From: Prosthecobacter dejongeii
GTDB taxonomy: Bacteria; Verrucomicrobiota; Verrucomicrobiia; Verrucomicrobiales; Verrucomicrobiaceae
Direction of reading: 5' to 3'
Assembly (NCBI RefSeq): GCF_014203045.1
Contig: NZ_JACHIF010000002.1
Coordinates: 618,176 to 682,175 of the forward strand
Length of the DNA: 64,000 nt
Positions 1 through 10,236 of the stretch are shown here, piece after piece. The position numbers and the translations under genes were made by a program. Numbering within the stretch: position 1 is the stretch's first letter; each line of letters starts with the position of its first letter. The notes under the pieces were generated by a model that worked only from the letters and a program-made list of their open reading frames with translations, made no database searches and was not told where the DNA came from.

Positions 1-1310
1 CTCTTTCTGTCACTCTGTTAGCACTCGTGAGTTTTTTGGGGCTGGTGGTGACGCGCTTCTCCATCCATTATCTGGATGGAGATCCCGGCCAGGCGAGGTT
101 TTCGCGCTGGCTTGTTCTCACTTTGAGTTGTGTGCTGATATTGGCTGTGTCGAGCAATCTACTCATGTTCACGTTGGCATGGATCGGGACAAGCCTTTGC
201 TTGCATCAGTTGCTGACGTTCTACCGCGAGAGACCAGCGGCTTTGCTAGCTGCGCGGAAGAAATTTTACCTCAGTCGGCTGGCAGATCTATGCATGCTGG
301 GTGCACTGGTGCTTGTCTGGCAGGGATATGGCACCTGGGAATTTCATGAGCTGTTTGCCCATCCTGTGGGGCCGCATTCGGGTGGCATTGCTGGTTTGTT
401 CGTGGCTGCGGCCACGCTGAAGTCTGCCCAGTTTCCTTTTCACTCCTGGTTGCCGGACACGCTGGAGACCCCTACACCCGTCTCTGCACTGATGCATGCG
501 GGCATCATCAATGCGGGAGGGTTTCTCATCGTGAGGTTAAGCCCGCTGATCATCCAGTCACCGACGGCACTCAACGTGCTTGCTCTAACGGGAGCGGTGA
601 CGGCTTTGTTAGGCTCGGTCGTCATGATGACTCAGACGAGTATTAAGAAGTCGCTCGCCTGGTCCACTGTGGCACAGATGGGCTTCATGATGTTGCAATG
701 TGGTCTGGGTGCTTTTGCCCTGGCGATCATGCATCTGGTGGCGCACTCGCTTTACAAGGCCCATGCGTTTCTCAGCAGTGGAAGTGTGGTGGGCATGGTT
801 AAGTCCGCCTGGACTCCCGTGGGCAGGCCTGCGGCACATCCCTGGGTCATCCTGGGGGCGCTGGTTGCGGCTGGGGTAATCGGGATAGGGGTGGCGCTAT
901 CACCCGGACTGAAGGTGGAGATGGCCCCTGGGCGGATGCTGCTGGTGGCTGTCTTTATCATGGCCTTGGCCCACCTGCTGTGGACTCTGTGGAGCAGCAG
1001 CCTGAGGGGGGGGCTGGTAGTCCGAGGATTACTCCTGGCGCTGGCGACCACGGTGGCTTGCTTCGCCATCCACGGCGTTTTCGAGCAGTGGCTGCATGAA
1101 ACGATACCCGCCTACATGCCGCCACGTGGGAGCCTGGAATATGGGATGATGGCCCTACTGGCCCTGTTCTTCTTTGCGGTGCTCTTCCTCCAGACACAAC
1201 TACCAACCTGGGGCACGCACCCAACCATGGCACGTCTGTATGTGCATGCCAGCAACGGTTTTTACCTGGGGGCAATTTTCAATCGGCTCATTCAAAAAAT
1301 CATCGCCTAA
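1..1310 (+). CDS. dabB: DabB-type proton-conducting subunit (NuoL/Mrp family), 5' end cut by window
   Basis: Membrane subunit of the DAB inorganic-carbon accumulation complex, related to complex I proton channels (Proton_antipo_M). It probably couples cation flow to the DabA subunit at the inner membrane. The reading frame is open from base 3 through the window edge and the protein lacks the first helices of the family, so GTG at 27 is an internal codon and the gene is partial. Visible family signature: HSWLPDTLETPTPVSALMHA followed by INAGGFLIVRL, plus many hydrophobic helices. The next gene, dabA, begins 9 nt downstream, and that pairing is what separates DabB from NuoL. Confidence in family is high; transport of CO2 or bicarbonate is inferred from the pair. 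Confidence 0.88.
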   Translation, partial: LSVTLLALVSFLGLVVTRFSIHYLDGDPGQARFSRWLVLTLSCVLILAVSSNLLMFTLAWIGTSLCLHQLLTFYRERPAALLAARKKFYLSRLADLCMLGALVLVWQGYGTWEFHELFAHPVGPHSGGIAGLFVAAATLKSAQFPFHSWLPDTLETPTPVSALMHAGIINAGGFLIVRLSPLIIQSPTALNVLALTGAVTALLGSVVMMTQTSIKKSLAWSTVAQMGFMMLQCGLGAFALAIMHLVAHSLYKAHAFLSSGSVVGMVKSAWTPVGRPAAHPWVILGALVAAGVIGIGVALSPGLKVEMAPGRMLLVAVFIMALAHLLWTLWSSSLRGGLVVRGLLLALATTVACFAIHGVFEQWLHETIPAYMPPRGSLEYGMMALLALFFFAVLFLQTQLPTWGTHPTMARLYVHASNGFYLGAIFNRLIQKIIA

Positions 1311-1319
1311 CTTCTCTTC

Positions 1320-3821
1320 ATGAATACCACACTCGACCCCATGACTGCCTCTTCCAAGACTCTCTGCTCATCCAGCCTAACCACAGACGGTAAGTTAGTC
1401 TGGCTCACCCACGCCCGCAGGGCATGCAAACGCATTCCACCACTGTGGCCGCTACAAAGCTTCGTGGCGGTGAACCCATTTGTCGGCCTCACGGACCGGC
1501 CTTTTGTTGAAGTGTGTGAGCTGATGCAGCGAGTCACAAAGGGGGGCATGCTGATGAGTGTGGAATACTTCCGCCAGCAGTTTGCGAGTGGGAGAATCAA
1601 CTCTCGTGATTTGGAGGAGGCACTGGCACGTTCGGATTCCGAGCTTACGGTGGCTCAACTTCTCGGCTGGCTGAAGCAACCTGAGATGGATCCTGGAGCG
1701 GGTATCCAAAGTGTGGCTGAAATTGCCACGGCATCCTCAAAGAAAAACTGGAGTGACTTCGTCACACAGGAAGTATCCAAATGGTGTGCCTGCTATTGTG
1801 ACGAAGGCCAGGCAGCCTGGCGAATGCCCTGGAAAAACCAGCCACTCTACACGGCCTGGAAAAAGGCCTATGCGATTGATGCCACACCTAGGTTGCTCGG
1901 CCTTGGCGGGATTCATCAAGTCCTCAATGAACTCCCAGACAAGTCCTGTGAGGCCATCCCTGTGATGCTCGATACCCTGGCTGTAAATGCCGATAAGGTG
2001 GAGGACTATCTGCATCGTCTGCTGATGACGTTGCCTGGGTGGAGCAGTTATTTGCAGTATCAAGCTGGCAGACAGGGGATGTGTAAGGATTCATTGTTAG
2101 ACCTGCTTGCCGTCCTGCTGGTCTTTGAGGTGACTTTGATGAAACAATTTAAGACCAGTGGCATTCATGAAACATGGTTCCATGCACTGACCGGGGTGAA
2201 GCCAGAGACGGGGCTCATGATCCAAAAGCAGACGTTGTGGCACACGGCGCTGGAGATCGGCTTTCAGCGGGAGTTGTGCGGCCAATTTAAAAAAGCACCT
2301 CAAGACAGGATGACGCCAGGAAAAGCCCGCCCTGCTGTCCAGGCGGTCTTCTGCATTGATGTGCGCTCTGAGGTCATGCGCAGGTCATTGGAATGCGTCT
2401 CTGCTGAAGTGGAAACCTTGGGGTTTGCTGGCTTCTTTGGGATGCCTATTGAGCATGTGCCTCTGGGCCAGAGGCATGCGGAATCTCGGCTGCCGGTGCT
2501 GATTGCGCCTAAATATCGCGTGAGAGAGCAGCCGGTATGTGCGACGCCCGAAGAAGAGCGTCTTGTTCGCGTCAAGCAACAGATGGCGAGGTGCACCGCA
2601 TATTCGTGGAATGCTTTTAGAACCTCTGCGGTGAGCAGTTTCAGCTTTGTGGAGGCAGCGGGAGTGAGCTACGCCTGGCATCTGCTGAGGGACAGTTTTC
2701 AATGGGGACCTTGGGTGGACAAAACGAAAGAGAGCTGCTGCACGGAGTTGATCTTAAACTCGCCCAATAGTCTGCCGAACAATCCTCGGGATACCTCCTT
2801 CAAAGCCGGGGGAATCCCCTGGGACGATCAGGTGCAGCTTGCTCTGGCCGCTCTGAAAAACATGGGGCTGACGGAAAACTTCGCCAGGCTGGTGGTGCTT
2901 TGCGGTCATGGCAGCAACACGAAGAATAATCCGTATGCTGCGGGGCTGGATTGCGGTGCGTGCGGCGGTCATGCAGGGGATATCAATGCGCGAGTTGCGA
3001 CGACTATTCTGAACGAGGCATCTGTTCGCAGGGCTTTGGAAAAAGAAGGTTTCTTTATTCCCTGTGACACTTACTTCATCGCAGCTCTCCATGACACGAC
3101 CACGGATGTAGTTAGGCTGCTTGATGCAGAAAAGGTCCCGCCTTCACATGAATTGGATGTTCAGCAGCTCCGGCTTTGGTTTGCCGATGCGACACGGCGC
3201 TGTCGTGACGAACGCGCCCCGAGTCTCGGCATCTATGAGAAAGGGGGGCTTCAGGTTGAAAACCTCATCATCGAACGTAGCCGCGACTGGTCGCAAGTGC
3301 GGCCCGAATGGGGACTGGTGAACAATGCTGCCTTTATCGTGGCCCCACGTGCTCGCACTCAGGCGTTAAATCTCCATGGCCGGGTCTTCCTGCATAACTA
3401 TGACCACCAAAGCGATAGCACAGGTAGCACGCTAGAACTCATCATGACCGCGCCCATGATTGTCACGAGCTGGATCAACTTGCAATACTTCGCCAGCACG
3501 GTGAACCATCGTCTCTGGGGGAGCGGCAGTAAGGTCACCCATAATGTGGTAGGCACTTTCGGTGTTCAGCAGGGGAATGGCGGTGATTTGCAGTCTGGGC
3601 TGCCGATCCAAAGCTTGCACAATGGAGATGCATGGATGCATGAACCTCTGCGTCTCAGCGTCTTCATTGAAGCACCCCGCGTGAATATTGAGCATGTCCT
3701 GGCCAAACACGAGAATGTGCGGCAGCTCGTCAACCACGGTTGGCTGCATCTCTATGCCCTGGAAGAAGAGGGGAAAATAATCTCCCGTCGGGATTTGAAC
3801 GGAAATTGGCAAATGGCCTAA
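1320..3821 (+). CDS. dabA: DabA-type inorganic carbon uptake subunit (DUF2309, UPF0753)
   Basis: Peripheral zinc protein of 833 aa that with DabB concentrates dissolved inorganic carbon; in characterised systems its site resembles a beta-carbonic anhydrase. The four expected metal/active-site residues are present: Cys345 and Asp347 in AVFCIDVRSE, His530 in LCGHGSNTKNNP and Cys545 in GLDCGACGGH. Length matches the family (about 800-1000 aa). It follows dabB by 9 nt, so the two are presumably co-transcribed. No RuBisCO or other Calvin-cycle gene is visible here, so the carbon may supply anaplerotic carboxylation in a heterotroph (inference). Confidence 0.93.
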   Translation: MNTTLDPMTASSKTLCSSSLTTDGKLVWLTHARRACKRIPPLWPLQSFVAVNPFVGLTDRPFVEVCELMQRVTKGGMLMSVEYFRQQFASGRINSRDLEEALARSDSELTVAQLLGWLKQPEMDPGAGIQSVAEIATASSKKNWSDFVTQEVSKWCACYCDEGQAAWRMPWKNQPLYTAWKKAYAIDATPRLLGLGGIHQVLNELPDKSCEAIPVMLDTLAVNADKVEDYLHRLLMTLPGWSSYLQYQAGRQGMCKDSLLDLLAVLLVFEVTLMKQFKTSGIHETWFHALTGVKPETGLMIQKQTLWHTALEIGFQRELCGQFKKAPQDRMTPGKARPAVQAVFCIDVRSEVMRRSLECVSAEVETLGFAGFFGMPIEHVPLGQRHAESRLPVLIAPKYRVREQPVCATPEEERLVRVKQQMARCTAYSWNAFRTSAVSSFSFVEAAGVSYAWHLLRDSFQWGPWVDKTKESCCTELILNSPNSLPNNPRDTSFKAGGIPWDDQVQLALAALKNMGLTENFARLVVLCGHGSNTKNNPYAAGLDCGACGGHAGDINARVATTILNEASVRRALEKEGFFIPCDTYFIAALHDTTTDVVRLLDAEKVPPSHELDVQQLRLWFADATRRCRDERAPSLGIYEKGGLQVENLIIERSRDWSQVRPEWGLVNNAAFIVAPRARTQALNLHGRVFLHNYDHQSDSTGSTLELIMTAPMIVTSWINLQYFASTVNHRLWGSGSKVTHNVVGTFGVQQGNGGDLQSGLPIQSLHNGDAWMHEPLRLSVFIEAPRVNIEHVLAKHENVRQLVNHGWLHLYALEEEGKIISRRDLNGNWQMA

Positions 3822-3915
3822 CGTCGAGTGTGCTTGATGACAGAGAGCCCGGCAGATCCATTCGTTTTCATTCGGCTTGACCCTTCCAGTGAAGGGTGGA
3901 AAGAGCCTGGTGGCC

Positions 3916-4200
3916 ATGGACATGAACCTTTTCAAGGACAAGAAGCGCGAGGTAGTCGCGTCTTTGCAGCGTTATGCTTCGCAGGAGCTGGGCTGTGAGC
4001 TGGGGGACATCCAGGCGGGGCATCTGCTGGAGTACTTTCTGAAGGAGATCGGGCCGTTTGCGTACAATCAGGGGGTGGAGGATGCGAAAGCGTACTTTGC
4101 CAACAAGGTGGAGGATCTGGCGGGGACGTGCTTTGAGGAAGGGCTGACATATTGGCACAAGGGTGCGCCTGGAAGCCGGCAGGTGCGGCGGAAGCCGTGA
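3916..4200 (+). CDS. DUF2164 family protein
   Basis: Small soluble protein of 94 aa from ATG 3916; ATG 3922 is an equally possible start and an upstream extension to 3877 is open but does not look like coding sequence. The pattern NLFKDKKREVVASLQRY, then LGDIQAGHLLEYFLKEIGP, then YNQGVEDAKAYF matches DUF2164 (PF09932). Function unknown. It lies 94 nt after dabA on the same strand and could share its transcript. Confidence 0.75.
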   Translation: MDMNLFKDKKREVVASLQRYASQELGCELGDIQAGHLLEYFLKEIGPFAYNQGVEDAKAYFANKVEDLAGTCFEEGLTYWHKGAPGSRQVRRKP

Positions 4201-4487
4201 GGTGGTGGGACGGGAATTTTAGACAGGATGACAGGATTTGTAGGTGGGGAGGGGGATGGGGGAAGAGATGGAGGTTCGGGCGGAAGAGCTTGGAGAAGGT
4301 GTTTTTTACAGGATTGACACGATGGACAAGATTTACAGGAAGGGATATGAGATGAGACGGAAGTGGGGGCATGGGTCTGGCTGGTGCTGGTGATTTGGCT
4401 TCTGGCGGAGGGGTAGATAAATGGGCACGAGCGCTTTTCCTGATTGTCCGTGATGGAGGGCGTCGTTTAGCTTGTATCCGTTCTCCT
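4201..4487. repeat. Intergenic stretch with two ACAGGATT-type dispersed repeats
   Basis: No gene seen. A short copy (4216-4240, TTTTAGACAGGATGACAGG) and a fuller copy (4300-4342, TTTTTTACAGGATTGACA then GATGGACAAGATTTACAGGA) of the dispersed family that recurs at 15489, 24029, 33034, 40581, 51247, 51305, 51411, 56761, 58081 and 58187. The purine-rich lead-in GAGATGGAGG before the second copy is also shared with the 51 kb, 56.7 kb and 58.1 kb copies. Confidence 0.8.
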
Positions 4488-6488
4488 ATGCTGCGCTCGC
4501 TTCTTCTGCCCCTCTCTTTCGCCACCCTGGCTTCCGCTCAACTTCGTCCGGATGGGGCCACGGCCTCGTTCCGGGGTAGCCTGCCGCCAAAACCGGTGGC
4601 GGCGCTTTCTGCGGAGCAGGAGGCGGGGCTCGAAAAGGATCTGGCCGAGGTGACGCAGGCCTTCCAGGCGGTGAAGAAGCATGAGCGGGCGGCAGATGCG
4701 GATATCTTTTTGAAGGCAGTGCGCTATGCGCTGGATTTCGATGAGTGGTACGACAAGAAGGCCGAGGACGGCGTCAAGAAAGCGACGGCGCTGCTGGCGG
4801 AGGCGAAGACGCGCATCGCCGCGCTGAAGGCGGGCAAGACGCCCTGGATGGATGGCAGCGGGCAGAAGGTGCTGGGCTTTTACTCGGCCATTGATGGCAG
4901 TGCCCAGCCCTATGGGGTGGAGGTACCGGAGGGGCTGGAATATGGCCCAGGCAAGAAGGCGGTGCCGATGTGGATCTGGCTGCATGGGCGGGGCGATACG
5001 GCCACGGATTTGCACTTTGTTTACAGCCGCCTGAATGCGAAAAAGCCGGGCCAGTTTCAGCCGAAGGGCACGATTGTGATTCATCCTTTTGGCCGTTACT
5101 GCAATGGCTGGAAGAGTGCGGGGGAGACGGATGTTTTCGAGGCACGGGACGATGCGAAGGCCCGCTTTAACGTGGATGCGGACCGCATCGCGCTGACGGG
5201 CTTTAGCATGGGTGGGGCGGGGGCCTGGCACATGGGGGCGCACTTTGCGGACCAGTGGGCCTGTGTGCATCCCGGGGCGGGCTTTGCGGATGTGAAGCGC
5301 TATCAAAAGCTGACGCCGGACAAGTATCCCGCTTGGTATGAGCAGAAGCTGTGGGGCGTGTACGATGTGCCGGACTATGCGCGCAATTTTTTCAATGTGC
5401 CCCTGGTGGTGTACAGCGGTGAAAATGACACGCAGCGCGATGCAGCGGCCTACATGGAGGGTATCCTAAAAAACGAAGGGCTGACGATCCCGCACCTCAT
5501 CGGCCCCGGCATGGGGCACAAGTATCACCCAGAGGTGATCAAGGAGGTACAGGCGAAGATCGAAGCTGCGGTGGAGAAGGGCAGGAATCCGATGCCGAAG
5601 AAGGTGGTGCTCCAGACGAAATCGAATCGGTACAACAAGATGTTTTGGGTCACTCTGGGGGCGCTCGAGAAGCAATGGGAAGATGGGCGTATCGAGGCGG
5701 AGATCGACGGCAAAGCCAAGCTGGTGCGGGTGAAGACGACCAACGTGGCCGTCTTTGATCTGGACCTGCCTTTCTGGGATCAGGGGGATCAGGCGGGCTA
5801 TAAAGTGGTGATCAATGATTCAGCACCTCTTGAGCCTAATGCCCATGGATACGCCTGGATGACGCTGAATGGGGAATCCAAGCCTGGCTGGACAGGGGCG
5901 GGCCGGAATCAACGGCTTGGCGCGAAAGGCTGGGGAGAGGATGGGTTGATTGACTCGACGTTTCAGGAGAGCTTTACCATTGTGCTACCAGACAAGCCTT
6001 GTGCGAACCCGCAGGTGGATGCTTGGGTTAAAACAGAATCCGCCCATTTCATCCAACGCTGGCGCAGTCTGATGCGGGGAGACCCGAAAGTGGTGAAGGC
6101 CTCGGAAATCCCCGCTGATGCTGAGCTGGCCAATCTGTGCCTGTGGGGCGATCCGCAGGGCAATGCGGTGGTGGCGCGTGCGCTCAAAAATCTGCCAGTG
6201 AAATGGACGGTGTCTGAACTGACGATGGCTGGGAAGAGCTACGATGTGGCGACTCACGTGCCGGTGATGAGCTATGCCTGGGTGCAGGATAAGCAGTGGC
6301 ACCGAATCGTGCTAAACTCCGGCCTGACTTTCCGGGAAGCGCATGACCGGACGAACTCGCTGCAGAACCCGAAGCTGCCAGACTGGGCCATTTTGGACAT
6401 CACCCAGGCCCCGAATGCGGAGAGCGCAGGGAGGGTGGTGGTGGCGGACTTCTTTGATGAGTTCTGGCGCGTGAAGGCGGTGCAGTAA
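4488..6488 (+). CDS. Secreted alpha/beta hydrolase (prolyl-oligopeptidase / PHB-depolymerase-like)
   Basis: Protein of 666 aa starting at ATG 4488, chosen because a signal peptide (MLRSLLLPLSFATLASAQ) begins exactly there; the frame extends upstream without coding character. The N-terminal third is mostly helical. The hydrolase core carries an oxyanion-type MWIWLHGRGD and the nucleophile elbow GFSMGG with Ser240; GMGHKYHPE near residue 345 probably supplies the catalytic His. The C-terminal 280 residues form a beta-rich accessory region seen in planctomycete/verrucomicrobial exported peptidase-esterases. Substrate unknown; ester or peptide hydrolysis in the periplasm is inferred. Confidence 0.78.
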   Translation: MLRSLLLPLSFATLASAQLRPDGATASFRGSLPPKPVAALSAEQEAGLEKDLAEVTQAFQAVKKHERAADADIFLKAVRYALDFDEWYDKKAEDGVKKATALLAEAKTRIAALKAGKTPWMDGSGQKVLGFYSAIDGSAQPYGVEVPEGLEYGPGKKAVPMWIWLHGRGDTATDLHFVYSRLNAKKPGQFQPKGTIVIHPFGRYCNGWKSAGETDVFEARDDAKARFNVDADRIALTGFSMGGAGAWHMGAHFADQWACVHPGAGFADVKRYQKLTPDKYPAWYEQKLWGVYDVPDYARNFFNVPLVVYSGENDTQRDAAAYMEGILKNEGLTIPHLIGPGMGHKYHPEVIKEVQAKIEAAVEKGRNPMPKKVVLQTKSNRYNKMFWVTLGALEKQWEDGRIEAEIDGKAKLVRVKTTNVAVFDLDLPFWDQGDQAGYKVVINDSAPLEPNAHGYAWMTLNGESKPGWTGAGRNQRLGAKGWGEDGLIDSTFQESFTIVLPDKPCANPQVDAWVKTESAHFIQRWRSLMRGDPKVVKASEIPADAELANLCLWGDPQGNAVVARALKNLPVKWTVSELTMAGKSYDVATHVPVMSYAWVQDKQWHRIVLNSGLTFREAHDRTNSLQNPKLPDWAILDITQAPNAESAGRVVVADFFDEFWRVKAVQ

Positions 6489-6511
6489 GGGGCTACAGGG
6501 GTTCAAAGGCC

Positions 6512-6539
6512 GGGACTTGGCAATTCCCGCTCCTTGGGG
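6512..6539 (+). repeat. REP-type hairpin, copy 1 (one arm mutated)
   Basis: GGGACTTGGCAATTCCC followed by GCTCCTTGGGG. It is the same element found beside the RAYT gene at 44 kb, but with one base change in the right arm. Downstream AGCTCGGAGGTGGGAGAGCT is the second conserved palindromic part, also present after the copies at 44.9 and 49.4 kb. Confidence 0.85.
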
Positions 6540-9642
<3,103 letters not shown>

Positions 9643-9645
9643 GGG

Positions 9646-9677
9646 AAGTCAAGAGTCAACGGTCAAGGCCGGTCAAG
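9646..9677 (+). repeat. GTCAA-rich repeat, left border of the four-helix-bundle cassette
   Basis: Four GTCAA units (GTCAAGAGTCAACGGTCAA, then GGTCAAG) directly after the gyrB stop. They are the inverted counterpart of the TTGAC units at 10188-10222; GGCCTTGACC is exactly complementary between the two borders. Confidence 0.7.
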
Positions 9678-9711
9678 CTGCCAGCCATCGGTGACTCAAA
9701 ACTTGATTAGC

Positions 9712-10176
9712 ATGGCCACTGTCGATCTCACAGAACTTCGTGTTTACCAACTCGCGATGCGGGTTGGGAGCGATGTGTGGTCCATTGTGGACGGCTGGCC
9801 CTGGTTCAGCAAACAGGCCCTTGGATTGCAGTGGGTTCGTGCGGCGGATTCCATCGCTGCCAATATCAGCGAGGGCTATGGTCGTTTCTCCTTCAAGGAG
9901 AACGCCCGGTTTTGCTATTATGCCCGAGGTTCACTCCGCGAAACGGAGACTTGGCTGGCCAAGTCTTTTGAGCGGGCATTGGTCCCTCCGCCCTTTGACC
10001 TGGACCTGCCCATGAAGCTCGACGCTTTGCGCCGGCAACTCGACAACTACATTCACTCACTCGGACGGTCTTCTGCCTCCACACTCAGCGAAGATCCTCC
10101 TCACGATGGTTCTTCGTTCATTGAACTTCCTTCTCTGGAAGAATTTTTAGCCCAATTCGATTCGTCAGCCTCCTAA
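9712..10176 (+). CDS. Four-helix-bundle protein (23S rRNA IVS-type, TIGR02436)
   Basis: Protein of 154 aa from ATG 9712; GTG 9691 is an alternative start. Family signature: ELRVYQLAMRV at the N terminus, then LQWVRAADSIAANISEGYGR and ARGSLRETETWL, the conserved core of the intervening-sequence proteins encoded within some 23S rRNA genes. In PVC bacteria such genes are often free-standing; function is unproven. Its position between gyrB and gyrA, with TTGAC-rich inverted repeats on both sides, suggests insertion as a small cassette into an older gyrBA operon (inference). Confidence 0.85.
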   Translation: MATVDLTELRVYQLAMRVGSDVWSIVDGWPWFSKQALGLQWVRAADSIAANISEGYGRFSFKENARFCYYARGSLRETETWLAKSFERALVPPPFDLDLPMKLDALRRQLDNYIHSLGRSSASTLSEDPPHDGSSFIELPSLEEFLAQFDSSAS

Positions 10177-10187
10177 CTTTTCTACCG

Positions 10188-10222
10188 GCCTTGACCTTTT
10201 GACGGTCTTGACGCCTTGACTC
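10188..10222 (-). repeat. TTGAC-rich repeat, right border of the four-helix-bundle cassette
   Basis: GGCCTTGACCTTTTGACGG then TCTTGACGCCTTGAC: four TTGAC units, inverted relative to the left border at 9646-9677. It ends about 15 nt before the gyrA ATG. Confidence 0.7.
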
Positions 10223-10236
10223 CAGCCTTTCCCGCC

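Noticed and set aside
4371..4487. N-terminal extension of the alpha/beta hydrolase
   Set aside because: The signal peptide begins at ATG 4488; the extension would bury it.
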